Shown here one piece after another: positions 27,081-36,393 of a stretch of DNA of 64,000 nt. Each line of letters starts with the position of its first letter. Position 1 is the first letter of the stretch. The position numbers and the translations under genes are program-made. This stretch comes from Halogeometricum sp. S3BR5-2 (GTDB lineage Archaea > Halobacteriota > Halobacteria > Halobacteriales > Haloferacaceae): assembly GCF_031624635.1 (NCBI RefSeq), contig NZ_JAMQOQ010000001.1, positions 372,001 to 436,000 on the forward strand, in the 5' to 3' direction. The notes under the pieces were generated by a model. It ran no database searches. It worked only from the letters and a program-made list of their open reading frames with translations, and had not been told where the DNA came from.

Positions 27081-27323
27081 TCAGCGCATCTCGGCGAGGT
27101 CCACGAAGGCGTCGAAGTCCGCCGATATCCACGCCTCGACGCGTTCGAGACAGCGGTTCCGACGCGGGTACACCGTGCACCGGTCGGGGCCGTCCTCGTA
27201 GCTGACGACCACGCTGTGAAGCTCGAACTCCCGGCCGTCGACGTCGCGGGACCGGTCGACGTCGGCGCCGGTGATGTTCCGCGCGTCTGGCGTCCCGTCG
27301 GAGCCGGCGGATGAGTCGGACAT
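27081..27323 (-). CDS. Small conserved haloarchaeal protein, DUF7511-like
   Basis: The 80-residue protein has the core FELHSVVVSYEDGPDRCTVYPRR followed by ERVEAWISADFDAFVDLAEMR, a pattern I recall as the haloarchaeal DUF7511 domain. The N-terminal 30 residues are disordered. Its stop codon is two bases from the stop of the MutS2-like gene, so the pair is tightly convergent. A TTATGTA about 35 bases upstream of the ATG (27356-27362) is the probable TATA box. Function is unknown. Confidence 0.65.
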   Translation of the reverse strand: MSDSSAGSDGTPDARNITGADVDRSRDVDGREFELHSVVVSYEDGPDRCTVYPRRNRCLERVEAWISADFDAFVDLAEMR

Positions 27324-27553
27324 GGGCGTTTCGTTCGAAGAACGCTCCTCCAGCCTACATAACCTCTACTAACTCCGCTCAATAGGTCACATTTCGGAAA
27401 TATGGCTCCACGGAGGACGGTCTCCGAACCCATTCCGTTCGGTCGAGTCGGCCGACCCGGTTCGCGTCGGTCGGTTCGACGCGAGGACGGCGCCGCTCTC
27501 CCGGCGGAGCGTCGGACCGCACGTTTTTCGGCGTCGGTCCCCGACGGGGAGAT

Positions 27554-28981
27554 ATGTTCGAGGACCGCTCCGGCCGCCTCCCCGACAGGCGACCGCTCAA
27601 GGGGTACGGCGCGGCCGTCACGGCCGGACCGGACGGTCCACTCCTGTTCGTCGGCGGGTACGGCACCGACAACCGGGTGTTGACGGGCGGCGACGACGGA
27701 CTCGTCGACGCGACCCCCGACCCCCTCTCGGACCCCCACGGACACGCGTTCGGCGTGGTCGCGGCCGACGTCGACGCCGACGGCGACGAGGAGGTGTACG
27801 TCCACAACAGCGACGCCTACGGCGGTATCTCCACCGAGCGGGACCGCCTGTTCGACCGAACGGCGACCGGGTGGCGGGACCTGTTCGGCCTCCCCGTCAA
27901 CGCCGGCCGGGAGAACGTCCGCGCCGGGCGGTCCGTCGCGGCCGTCGACCGACTCGGAACCGGCCGCTACGGCCTCCTCCTCGCCTGTTACGGCGCGCCG
28001 ATGCGCTTCTACGAACTCGGCGACGACGGCGAGGTGACCGACATGGCCGAGGACGTCGGCGTCGACTTCCTCACCGGCGGCCGGTCGCTGGTCGCCGGTC
28101 CCGTCGTCACCGACCGGACGGACGTGTTCGTCGGCAACGAACGCGGGCCGAACTACCTCCTCCGCAACGACGGCGGCCGCTTCTCCGACGTGGCCGAGGC
28201 GTTCGGCCTCGGCGCGCCCGGCGAACACGCCCGCGGCGTCGCCCTCGTCGACCCCGACGGCGACGGCGCGTTCGACCTCGTGGTCGGCAACTGGGAGGGG
28301 CCGAACCGCCTCTTCGAGCGACGGGGCGGCGGGGGCGGGGACGACGGCGAGGGAAACGGCGACACCGACGCCGACCCGACGTTCGTCGACGTCGCGCCCG
28401 CCGAGTGGGCCGAACCCACGCGGACGCGGACCGTCCTCGCGGCCGACTTCGACAACGACGGCGCCCCCGAGGTGTTCGTCAACGCGATGGGCGCGCCGAA
28501 CCGACTCCTCCGGTACCGCGGGGGCGAGTGGGCCGTCGCGGACCCCGGCGACGCGGCGGAACCGCGCGGCCTCGGCACGGGCGCGACGGTGTGCGACGTC
28601 GACGGCGACGGGACGCTCGAACTGCTCGTCGTCCACGGCGAAATCGGCTCGCAACCGCTGTCGCTGTACGCCGCCCCGAACGACAACCGGTGGCTCCGCG
28701 TCCGGCCGCTGACCGAACACGGCGCGCCCGCGCGAAACGCCGTCGTGACGCTCGACACCGACCGCGGGACGCAGACGCGACTCGTCGACGGCGGGTCGGG
28801 CTACCTCTGCCAAACCGAACCGGTCGCGCACTTCGGCCTCGGCGGCGACACCGCCGCGGCGGCGGTACCGGAGGAGGTTCGGGTCCGCTGGCCCGGCGGG
28901 CGCGAACGGGGCGTCGACGTCAGCGAGGAGGAGGCGGAGACGGAACTCTCGGTCGAGCACCCGGCGAACCGCGGTGCGTGA
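27554..28981 (+). CDS. FG-GAP/VCBS repeat protein with ASPIC/UnbV-like C-terminus
   Basis: The 475-residue protein has repeated beta-propeller blades with Ca2+-binding DxDxDG loops (ADVDADGDEEV, VDPDGDGAFDL, ADFDNDGAPEV, CDVDGDGTLEL), each followed by hydrophobic strands. The C-terminal segment (DNRWLRVRPLTEHGAPARNAVVTL to RVRWPGGRERGVDV) resembles ASPIC/UnbV, as in CRTAC1-like proteins. No signal peptide or Tat motif is seen at the N-terminus, which is unusual because most relatives are exported; the start at 27554 or export by another route is uncertain. The role may be adhesion or scaffold; inference only. Confidence 0.78.
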   Translation: MFEDRSGRLPDRRPLKGYGAAVTAGPDGPLLFVGGYGTDNRVLTGGDDGLVDATPDPLSDPHGHAFGVVAADVDADGDEEVYVHNSDAYGGISTERDRLFDRTATGWRDLFGLPVNAGRENVRAGRSVAAVDRLGTGRYGLLLACYGAPMRFYELGDDGEVTDMAEDVGVDFLTGGRSLVAGPVVTDRTDVFVGNERGPNYLLRNDGGRFSDVAEAFGLGAPGEHARGVALVDPDGDGAFDLVVGNWEGPNRLFERRGGGGGDDGEGNGDTDADPTFVDVAPAEWAEPTRTRTVLAADFDNDGAPEVFVNAMGAPNRLLRYRGGEWAVADPGDAAEPRGLGTGATVCDVDGDGTLELLVVHGEIGSQPLSLYAAPNDNRWLRVRPLTEHGAPARNAVVTLDTDRGTQTRLVDGGSGYLCQTEPVAHFGLGGDTAAAAVPEEVRVRWPGGRERGVDVSEEEAETELSVEHPANRGA

Positions 28982-29062
28982 CTCGGACGGGACCGCACCG
29001 CGCCGAGGCAAGTTCCGCCACCTCGGTCGGAGTGAAGTGCGTCGGGCGGTTCTCTTCCGGGG

Positions 29063-29245
29063 ATGGTAGACCCGACCTCGGATCTCGGGGAGGACGTCGA
29101 CGAGTCCGACGCCCCCGCCTGCGCGAACTGCGACGAACCGATACTCCAGTCGCCCACGCACCGCGTGGTCACCTGGGTCGAGGACGGGGCCGTGCGGCAC
29201 CGCCACTTCTGCTCGGAGGAGTGTCGCGAGGAGTTCGGAGAGTAG
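29063..29245 (+). CDS. Zinc-finger microprotein, DUF7576-like
   Basis: The 60-residue protein carries CANC (C20, C23) and HFCSEECREEF (H48, C50, C54), a CxxC...CxxxC arrangement as in TRASH-like treble-clef fingers. It resembles the haloarchaeal family I recall as DUF7576. The ATG is near the start of an acidic leader (MVDPTSDLGED). Its stop lies six bases before the helicase stop on the opposite strand. Function is unknown. Confidence 0.68.
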   Translation: MVDPTSDLGEDVDESDAPACANCDEPILQSPTHRVVTWVEDGAVRHRHFCSEECREEFGE

Positions 29246-29251
29246 CGACGT

Positions 29252-31651
29252 TCACTCGACGGACGACCAGAAGCGGTCGACGCCGAGTCGAAGCATGTCC
29301 GGGCTGACCGGCGAGAACTCTTCTCTCTCCTCTTCGGGGAAGTACTCCCGCACACCGTCCCACGAGTCGCGGGCGTAGCGCGCGTCGACGAAGGCGCGGA
29401 CGCCCACCTCCTCGGGGCCGCGGATGACCCGGCCGATAGCCTGTCTGGCTTTTCTGACTGCCGGCACGGTGAGGGCGGCCTCGAATCCGCTGCGAGACGT
29501 TCCGCCTCGCATGCTCCCGCTCGCTCCGCTCGCGGGACCGCTTCCAAATTCACGGTCGTACGCCGTCTTCACCGCCCGCGTGCGCGGACTCGACGTGTTG
29601 ATGATTGGGACGCCGCAGACGACGGCCGCGGCGAGTCGGTCGCCGCGGTAGTCGACGCCTTCCGTCAAAGTCCCGCGCAGACTCGTCACGAGTACCTTCT
29701 CCTCGCCGCCGAAGAAGTCGGCCTTCAGACGTTCGGTCGCGCCGTCGTCGGACGCCTCGTCGAGGAGCACCGTCTTCGATAGTCTCGACTCCAACTCGCC
29801 CGCCATCCACTCGGCCTCGGCGTAACTCGGCATCCCGACGAGGACGTTGCCCGGCGAGCGGGCTATCTCGGCGCAGGCGTCGACGTGCGCCCGGCGCGTC
29901 GGGTTCTCCTCGCCCGGCGGGCCGCGGTTCCCGTAGGTGAACTTCGGGGCGTCGACGGCGAACGACGCGCGGTTCTCCTCGGGAAAGGCGAGGCCGTACG
30001 TCCGCTCGGCTATCGGGCGGTCGTCCGATTCGAGGGCGTTCAGCCCCGTCACTTCTCGAAAGACGTCCAGCGGGGCGAGCGTCGCCGACATGAGGACGCC
30101 GCCGCCGAACTCGCCCAACCGCTCTGCGATGGCGTCGCCGGGGATGCAGTTGTGGAGAGCGAGATGCGCGTTGTACGCGCGCCGCCATGAGTCCTCCCGT
30201 TCGCTCTCGTCCCACGTCCGGTCGAGTTCTATCTCCCGGAAGTAGCCCGCGTGGTCGGCGCGCGCCCAGTTGGCCAGCGTCCGCCCGACGCCCGGCGCGG
30301 CGCGTCGGGTGTCCTCCTCTTCGGCGCTGTTCAGCACGCGGGCCGCGACGGCGCCGACCGTCTCCGCGCGGACCCACGTCCCCTCGTCGTAGCCCGCCTC
30401 GTCGGCCCACGCGGTCAGTTCGTCCTCGGCGGGTTCCTCCGGGTCGCGGAGGGGTATCTCGTCGTCGTCCAGTCGGGTCAGGTCGGCGCGCCAGTCGGGC
30501 AGTTCTTTGTCCAAATGCGCCGTCACCCGCCGGTCGAGTTCCTCCCGCAGGTCCCGAACGAAGTCGCGCGTCTCCTTCAGTTCCCGGAGCGTCACGTCTG
30601 ACTCCTCCAGTTCGCCGCGGACGAGTTCGGCGTCCTCGCTCTCCCGTCCGTCACCGTCGAACTCGACGGGTTGGATCACGCGCGTCAGTTCGTTCTCGGC
30701 GTCCCGCAGGGTGGCGTCGCCCACGCCGTCGCTGACGAGTTCGCGGACGCGCGGTTCGAGCATGTGGGCCTCGTCGCAGACGACGAACGTCGACTCGTCG
30801 AGGAGGGCGCCCGTGAACGACCCGGTCGTCGTCGGGTCGAACGCGTGGTAGTAGTTGCCGACGACGACTTCGACGTGCGGCAGGACGGCGCCCATGACCG
30901 AGTGCGGGCAGGTGCCGTACCCCGCCGACAGGCGCACGAGTTCCTCGGTGTCGATGAGGCCCGACTCCGTCACGTCGAACGGGACGGCCTCTATCGGGTC
31001 GCCGTCCTCGGGCAGGTCGTCGAGGAACGTCGCGTAGAAGGGGCAGTACTCCGTGTCCTCGTATTCGGACGTTTCGGGGAGGTACGGCGTCGGTTCGCCG
31101 GCCGTTTCGAGGTAGTCGGGACCGGTCGTCGAACCGCTGTCGAGGAGGCCAGTCTGCGCCGCCCGCGCCTCCTTGACGAGTTTCCCGGTCGAGGTGAGAC
31201 CGCCGTCTCCCACGAGGTTACGCGTCCGCTCTCTGAGCCCCTCGCAGCGGTCGTACACCGTCGAGTCGTCGATGGCGGCGACGTTCTCTCGACTGTACGG
31301 ACAGACGTCCGCCTTCCCGACGAGCGTCAGCGCCGAGACGGGGTTCCAGTCGTCGGGCAGGTTGTCGTTGATGGTACGCAGGTCCTGTTCGAACTGCCTG
31401 AGCTGCTGTTTCACGCTCGTCAGCACGAGCACCCGTTCGTAGTCGGAGTCGGGGTCGCGGACCCGGTCGATGCCGGCCGTGAGCGCGAGCATCGTCTTGC
31501 CCGTCCCGCACGCCCCCTCGACGACGAGGAAGCCGCCGTCCTCGGCGGCGTCGACGGCGGCGTCGATGCCGTCGGCTTGCTCGGGGTAGGGTTCGGGGTG
31601 GCCGAACACGGCCTGCCAGTTCACGCGCCTCACTCGCGTCGCGGCGGTCAT
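29252..31651 (-). CDS. XPD/Rad3-like Fe-S DNA helicase
   Basis: The 799-residue SF2 helicase has Walker A GACGTGKT (46-53), DEAH at 293-296, and four cysteines (C117, C136, C203, C248) spaced as an XPD/DinG-type [4Fe-4S] site. The C-terminal HD2 motif VVCGVPIIN and QAIGRVIRG (helicase motif VI) are present. It should unwind DNA 5'-3' in repair. Residues about 704-721 (SGPASGAS... in outline) are an insertion of 18 residues encoded by a repeat-like segment (29489-29542) between EFG and GFEAAL. The start is the ATG at 31651. Confidence 0.9.
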   Translation of the reverse strand: MTAATRVRRVNWQAVFGHPEPYPEQADGIDAAVDAAEDGGFLVVEGACGTGKTMLALTAGIDRVRDPDSDYERVLVLTSVKQQLRQFEQDLRTINDNLPDDWNPVSALTLVGKADVCPYSRENVAAIDDSTVYDRCEGLRERTRNLVGDGGLTSTGKLVKEARAAQTGLLDSGSTTGPDYLETAGEPTPYLPETSEYEDTEYCPFYATFLDDLPEDGDPIEAVPFDVTESGLIDTEELVRLSAGYGTCPHSVMGAVLPHVEVVVGNYYHAFDPTTTGSFTGALLDESTFVVCDEAHMLEPRVRELVSDGVGDATLRDAENELTRVIQPVEFDGDGRESEDAELVRGELEESDVTLRELKETRDFVRDLREELDRRVTAHLDKELPDWRADLTRLDDDEIPLRDPEEPAEDELTAWADEAGYDEGTWVRAETVGAVAARVLNSAEEEDTRRAAPGVGRTLANWARADHAGYFREIELDRTWDESEREDSWRRAYNAHLALHNCIPGDAIAERLGEFGGGVLMSATLAPLDVFREVTGLNALESDDRPIAERTYGLAFPEENRASFAVDAPKFTYGNRGPPGEENPTRRAHVDACAEIARSPGNVLVGMPSYAEAEWMAGELESRLSKTVLLDEASDDGATERLKADFFGGEEKVLVTSLRGTLTEGVDYRGDRLAAAVVCGVPIINTSSPRTRAVKTAYDREFGSGPASGASGSMRGGTSRSGFEAALTVPAVRKARQAIGRVIRGPEEVGVRAFVDARYARDSWDGVREYFPEEEREEFSPVSPDMLRLGVDRFWSSVE
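29489..29542. repeat. REP-like insert inside the helicase gene
   Basis: A 54-base in-frame segment with two small dyads (TCCCGC...GCGGGA and GCGAG...CTCGC) and the GAGCGGAGCGAGCG motif that recurs in haloarchaeal intergenic DNA. The pentamer AGCGG occurs at both ends, as if from duplication. Confidence 0.45.
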
Positions 31652-31715
31652 AGGGATGTCGGTGCTGGCCCCGCGCTCGTATTTGAACGTTCGCGGGACG
31701 GGCGCGACCGTCGAT

Positions 31716-32897
31716 TCAGGAGACGATCGCGCGGCGCTCCGTCCCCGGAATCCGCCCGAGGGCGTACAGCGCGACCAGCGCGACGACGACGCCCGCGAGG
31801 CCGAACGCGAACGCCCGGAACACGTCGTCGAAGGCGTAGCCCGCCTCGGTGAGGACGCCGACGACGCCGCTTCCGTTGGCCTCGATGAGCAGGGAGGCGC
31901 CGCTGAAGACGGCGTAGGCGCTGCTGCGCACCTCGGCGGGGAGCGTACCGAGCAACCACGTGTCGAGCGCCGGGAACATGCTGTGGATGGTGTAGCCGAC
32001 GACGGCGGTGACGGCGAGCACCGGGAGGAACCCGGTCACCTCCGTGAGGGCGAACAGCGCGGCGACGTAGGCGGCGAGCACGGTCAGGAGGTACGGCACC
32101 GTGGGGAGGCGGTCGGCGAGGCGGCCCGAGAGCCAGAACGCGGGGACGCCCGCCGCGAAGACGACGGTGAGCATCGTGCTCGCCTGCGTCGTCGAGAACG
32201 ACTTCGCGGTCACGAGGTAGGTGACGTAGAAGTTGAAGAGGCCCTGCCAGACGAACCCGGCGGTGGCTATCATCAGCAGTCCGACGCCCATGAGTCGCCA
32301 GTAGCGCAGGGCGCCGACGAAGTCCCGGTCGACGTCCGTCTCGACGACGGCGTCGCTGTCGCGGGCGGTGTAGGCGAGGACGGCGGTGACGACGGCCGCG
32401 AGAACCGCGAGGAGCCAGAACGTCGCGCGCCAGTCCGCGACGGTGACGAACGCGACGACGACGGGGGCGGCGACGACGGCGGCGAGTTGGGCGGCGGTGC
32501 CGTGGACGCCGATGGCGCGCCCCACGGCGTCGGGGTAGAGTTCGCCGACGAGGGGGACGGCGGCGACGAAGTACGCCCCCGAGGCGAGACCGATTCCCAA
32601 CGCCCCGACCTGCACCGCCAGAACCGACGGCGCGAGGGCGGTGAACGCCGCGGACAGCGAGAGCAGCGCCCCCGTCGCGAGGACGACTCGGTGGCGGGCC
32701 ACGCGCGTGAGCAGGTAGCCGACGGGGATGCGCGGCACCGCCGTCCCCATCCAGACGAGCGTCGTCACCAGGCCCACCGTCGCCGGGCCGACGCCGAACT
32801 GCGTCTGGAACGTCTCGACGAGGGGCGCGAACGCCGTCCGACCGAGGTTGACGAGGAAGACCAACCCGCAGAGCGTGCCGAACAGTCGTGTGGTCAC
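31716..32897 (-). CDS. MFS transporter
   Basis: The 393-residue protein has twelve predicted membrane helices spread over its length, with the MFS intracellular signature after helix 2 (GTAVPRIPVGYLLTRVARHR, a GxxxxxxxxG-R motif) and a second half beginning near residue 200. The start is the GTG at 32897, because upstream sequence is a low-complexity tail across the divergent promoter. It could be a drug exporter or nutrient importer; the substrate is not predictable. It is separated from the nnr gene by 168 bases with divergent promoters. Confidence 0.82.
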   Translation of the reverse strand: MTTRLFGTLCGLVFLVNLGRTAFAPLVETFQTQFGVGPATVGLVTTLVWMGTAVPRIPVGYLLTRVARHRVVLATGALLSLSAAFTALAPSVLAVQVGALGIGLASGAYFVAAVPLVGELYPDAVGRAIGVHGTAAQLAAVVAAPVVVAFVTVADWRATFWLLAVLAAVVTAVLAYTARDSDAVVETDVDRDFVGALRYWRLMGVGLLMIATAGFVWQGLFNFYVTYLVTAKSFSTTQASTMLTVVFAAGVPAFWLSGRLADRLPTVPYLLTVLAAYVAALFALTEVTGFLPVLAVTAVVGYTIHSMFPALDTWLLGTLPAEVRSSAYAVFSGASLLIEANGSGVVGVLTEAGYAFDDVFRAFAFGLAGVVVALVALYALGRIPGTERRAIVS

Positions 32898-33034
32898 GCC
32901 GGCCGATTCGGCCACCGGGGTGAGGAAGCTACCGGAAGGGGCCAACGGGGAGAGGACGGGGACGGCCCGACCGCGCGTCTTCGAGCGAAGCCGGACCGCC
33001 GGGTAACCCGGCCGGCCGGCGACCGGGCCACCTC

Positions 33035-33040
33035 TTTTAC
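33035..33040 (+). promoter_or_regulatory. TATA box of nnr
   Basis: TTTTAC about 27 bases before the ATG at 33066. Confidence 0.5.
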
Positions 33041-33065
33041 CACGGCACCGAACCAACGCCCGCGT

Positions 33066-34499
33066 ATGATTTCGAGCGACCGCATGGCAGCGGTGGACGA
33101 GAACAGCGAAGCGCTCGGCGTCCCGCGGAAACAGCTGATGGAGTCGAGCGGGAACGCCGTCGCCCGCGCGGTCCGCGACGTCGCGGACCCCGGTGCGAGC
33201 GTCGTCGTCGTCGCCGGCCGCGGCAACAACGGCGGCGACGCCTTCGTCGCGGCGCGCTTTCTCGACGGGTACGACGTGTCGGTCCGCCTGCTCGGCCGTC
33301 CTGACAGCATCTCCACGGACATCGCCCGCGAGAACTGGGACGCCCTGCAGTCCGCGGAATACGACGCGGAATCCGTGACGGACTCCAAGGACCTCGCTCT
33401 CGGCGACCCGGACGTCGTCGTCGACGCGATGCTCGGCACGGGCGTCACCGGCGCCCTCCGCGAACCCGAGGCGACCGCGGCGGAGGCGATGAACGGCCTC
33501 GACGCGACGGTCGTCGCCGTCGACGTGCCGTCCGGCGTGAACGCCGACACCGGCGAGGCCGAGGGCGTCGCCGTCGACGCCGACCGCGTGGTGACATTCC
33601 ACGACCAGAAGCCGGGGCTCCCGGACCTCGACTGCGAGGTGACCGTCGCGGACATCGGCATCCCGCCGGCCGCCGAGGCGTTCGTCGGCCCCGGCGACCT
33701 GCGCTCGGTCCGCGAGGGCGTCCGCGGCGGCGACTCGCGCGTGTTCGTCATCGGCGGCGGCCCGTACACCGGCGCGCCCGCCCTCTCCGGGCAGTCTTCC
33801 CTGCGGGCCGGCGCGGACCTCACGTTCGTCGCCGCGCCGTCGAAGGTGTCCGGGCAGATTCAGGGGTACGCCGAGGACCTCATCGTGCAGGACTACGAGG
33901 GCGACCACCTGACGCCCGACCAGGTCGACGGCCTCGTGGAGACGGCCCACGACTACGACGACGTGGTCGTCCTCGGCCCCGGCCTCGGCAACGACGACGA
34001 GACGCTCGAAGCGGCCGAGCAGTTCCTCGAACGGTTCGAGGGGAAGGCCGTCGTCGACGCGGACGCCCTCGCCGTCGTCTCCGAGGTGGACACCGACGCG
34101 ACGCTGGTCTGCACGCCGAACCGCAAGGAACTGGCCACGATGGGCGGTCCGGACGTCGACGGCCCCCTCCGCGACGCACGCGAGGAGATAGAGGAGTTCG
34201 CGGCCGACCTCGGCCACGTCGTCGTCGCCAAGGCGGCCGAGGACGTGGTCTCGGACGGCGAGCGAACGCGACTCGTCCGCGCCGGAACCCCGGCGATGAC
34301 CGTCGGCGGCACAGGCGACATCCTCGCCGGCATCGTCGCGGGCCTCCTCGGCACGCAGGACCCCTTCGACGCCGCCTGCGCCGGTCCGTTCGTCAACGGC
34401 CGCGCGGCCGAACTCCTCGACGACGAACGCGCCGGCGGCCTCCTCGCCTCGGACCTCCTGGAGACCATCCCGCGGGCGATTCGGGGTGAGGGGGAGTGA
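33066..34499 (+). CDS. nnr: Bifunctional NAD(P)H-hydrate epimerase/dehydratase
   Basis: The 477-residue enzyme repairs hydrated NADH/NADPH. The N-terminal half (about 1-215) is the YjeF/NnrE epimerase Rossmann-like fold (GRGNNGGDAFVAARFL, VDAMLGTGVTG, VDVPSGVNADTG). The C-terminal half (about 220-477) is the NnrD/CARKD kinase-fold dehydratase with VLGPGLGND, CTPNRKELA and AGTPAMTVGGTGDILAGIVAG (ATP/ADP site). The ATG at 33066 fits the TATA box. Its TGA overlaps the GTG of moaC (GTGA), which indicates a two-gene operon. Confidence 0.92.
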   Translation: MISSDRMAAVDENSEALGVPRKQLMESSGNAVARAVRDVADPGASVVVVAGRGNNGGDAFVAARFLDGYDVSVRLLGRPDSISTDIARENWDALQSAEYDAESVTDSKDLALGDPDVVVDAMLGTGVTGALREPEATAAEAMNGLDATVVAVDVPSGVNADTGEAEGVAVDADRVVTFHDQKPGLPDLDCEVTVADIGIPPAAEAFVGPGDLRSVREGVRGGDSRVFVIGGGPYTGAPALSGQSSLRAGADLTFVAAPSKVSGQIQGYAEDLIVQDYEGDHLTPDQVDGLVETAHDYDDVVVLGPGLGNDDETLEAAEQFLERFEGKAVVDADALAVVSEVDTDATLVCTPNRKELATMGGPDVDGPLRDAREEIEEFAADLGHVVVAKAAEDVVSDGERTRLVRAGTPAMTVGGTGDILAGIVAGLLGTQDPFDAACAGPFVNGRAAELLDDERAGGLLASDLLETIPRAIRGEGE

Positions 34500-35020
34500 C
34501 GGGAGGGGAAGGCGGCGACGCCGACGCCGATGTCAATGCCACCGACGACTCCGACCTGACCCACGTCGACGACGACGGCGACGCGCAGATGGTGAACGTC
34601 GGCGAGAAACCGGACAGCCGCCGCCGCGCCGTCGCGCGCGGGACGATTCACCTCACCGAGTCCACCGTCGGCGCGATTCGCGCCGACGAGATAGGCAAGG
34701 GCGACGTGCTCTCGACCGCCCGAATCGGCGCGATTCAGGCCGTCAAGCACACGTGGGAGACGATTCCGATGTGCCACCAGATTCCGATCACGAACGTCGA
34801 CACCGAGTTCGACGTGGCCGACGACGGCGTGACGCTCTCCGTCGCCGTCGAGACGACCGGAAAGACGGGCTGTGAGATGGAGGCCTTGGAGGGGGTGACG
34901 ACGGGGTTAAACGTCGTCTGGGACATGGTGAAGGCGGCCGAGAAGAACGACGAGGGTCAGTACCCCGAGACGCGGATATCGGACGTGCGCGTGGTCGAGA
35001 AGAAGAAGCGGACGGGCTGA
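34496..35020 (+). CDS. moaC: Cyclic pyranopterin monophosphate synthase MoaC
   Basis: The 174-residue product is the second enzyme of molybdenum cofactor synthesis, turning 3',8-cyclo-7,8-dihydro-GTP into cPMP. Conserved elements are DAQMVNVGEKP, the P-CHQIPITN motif with the active-site region, and TGKTGCEMEALEGV with lysine in V(K)AAEK near the end. The first 25 residues form an acidic leader. The GTG start at 34496 overlaps the upstream stop, so it is translationally coupled to nnr. Other moa genes are not in the window. Confidence 0.93.
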   Translation: MTGGEGGDADADVNATDDSDLTHVDDDGDAQMVNVGEKPDSRRRAVARGTIHLTESTVGAIRADEIGKGDVLSTARIGAIQAVKHTWETIPMCHQIPITNVDTEFDVADDGVTLSVAVETTGKTGCEMEALEGVTTGLNVVWDMVKAAEKNDEGQYPETRISDVRVVEKKKRTG

Positions 35021-35043
35021 GCACCGCCGCTCGGTCCGTCCCC

Positions 35044-36393
35044 TCAGTTCCGCCGCCCGCCGTCCGTCTCGGCTCCGGCCCCCGCCTCGGCGCCGCCCGC
35101 CCGCACGTCCGCGGCCTTCGCCCGCGCCTTCTCGACGATAGCGGGGCGGGCCGCGAACTCCACGAGGACGTTCTCGCCGTCGTACTCCTCGTTCTCGACG
35201 TGGCCGTGGTCGTACAGCCACGAGACGAGGCTCATCGAGTCGTCCGACATCGGCAGGAGGAGTCGCTCCTCGCGCCAGTCGGGGAGTTCGTTCTCGATGC
35301 GGTCGGCGAGTTCGGAGACGTTCTCGCCGGTCAGCCCCGAGACGACGACCGGATTCGGCGCGAGGGCGCGGAGCGCCTCGGTCTTCCGTTCGAGTTCGCC
35401 GGGGTCGACGAGGTCTATTTTGTTCAGCACCGTCACGATGGGCGCCTCGTTCCGTTCGTACAGCGTGTCGTGGCAGGTGACGAGTTTGTCGCGCATCTCC
35501 TCGACCGGTTCGGAGGCGTCGACGACGAGGAGGACGAGGTCCGCGCGGTACACCGAGTCGAGCGTCGACTTGAACGACTCGACCAGCCAGTGCGGCAGGT
35601 TCGAGACGAAGCCGACGGTGTCGGTGAGGAGGACGTCGCGCGTGCCCGTCTCGGCGCGGCGCGTCGTCGTCCCGAGCGTGGTGAACAGGCGGTCCTCGGA
35701 CTCGGCGGTCGGAGCCAAGTCGGGATGTAAGCCCTCGTTCTCGCCGACCTCCAGGTCCTCGGCGAGGCGGCGCATCAGCGTGGACTTCCCGGCGTTCGTG
35801 TAGCCGGCCAGCGCCACCAGGTCGAACCCGGACTCGCGGCGCTGTTCGCGCCGCGTCTCCTCCTTCTCGGCGATGGCGTCGAGTTCGTTCTTGATGCGCG
35901 AAATCTGCGCTTTGATGTCCTGTTCGCGCGACTCGTCGTACTCGCCGAGACCCATGAACCCGGGGCGCTCGTCGCGCTTTGCGAGCGAGGCCTTCGCCTC
36001 CGCGCGCGGGAGTTCGTAGCGGAGTTCCGCGAGTTCGACCTGCAGTTGGGCCTTCCGGGTGTTGGCCCGCTGGCCGAATATCTCCAGGATGAGCGTGAAG
36101 CGGTCGATGACCTCGACGCCCTCGGGGAGTTTCCCGCCGATGTTGTACGTCTGGTAAGGACCCAGACGGTTGTCGACGATGACCACCGCGGCGTCCGTGT
36201 CGACGGCGAGGGCGGTGAGTTCGTCCACCTTCCCCTCGCCAAAGTGGAACGCGGCGTCCTCCTCGCGCGACTGGGAGAGTTCGCCGACCACCTCGTACCC
36301 CGCGGCGCGCGCGAGGTCCCGTATCTCAGAGAGGTCCGCGGACTCGCCGGCGTCGACGCGCTTTGCGACGACGGCCGGAGTGCCGTCGCTCAT
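35044..36393 (-). CDS. hflX: GTPase HflX
   Basis: The 449-residue product is a ribosome-associated GTPase. The N-terminal HflX domain (about 10-165, including VDNRLGPYQTYNIG and DRFTLILEIFGQRANT) is followed by a coiled connector and a G domain with P-loop GYTNAGKST, switch region FTTLGTTTRR, G3 DTVGF, G4 NKID and a C-terminal helical domain. HflX splits stalled or stress-modified ribosomes. The start is the ATG at 36393 (MSDGTPAVVAK); an upstream extension is arginine-rich and less credible. Convergent with moaC. Confidence 0.92.
   Translation of the reverse strand: MSDGTPAVVAKRVDAGESADLSEIRDLARAAGYEVVGELSQSREEDAAFHFGEGKVDELTALAVDTDAAVVIVDNRLGPYQTYNIGGKLPEGVEVIDRFTLILEIFGQRANTRKAQLQVELAELRYELPRAEAKASLAKRDERPGFMGLGEYDESREQDIKAQISRIKNELDAIAEKEETRREQRRESGFDLVALAGYTNAGKSTLMRRLAEDLEVGENEGLHPDLAPTAESEDRLFTTLGTTTRRAETGTRDVLLTDTVGFVSNLPHWLVESFKSTLDSVYRADLVLLVVDASEPVEEMRDKLVTCHDTLYERNEAPIVTVLNKIDLVDPGELERKTEALRALAPNPVVVSGLTGENVSELADRIENELPDWREERLLLPMSDDSMSLVSWLYDHGHVENEEYDGENVLVEFAARPAIVEKARAKAADVRAGGAEAGAGAETDGGRRN

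Noticed and set aside
26759-29206. Minus-strand open frame of more than 800 codons across the MutS2-like and FG-GAP genes
   Set aside because: It crosses several genes on both strands and shows arginine/valine-rich shadow composition.
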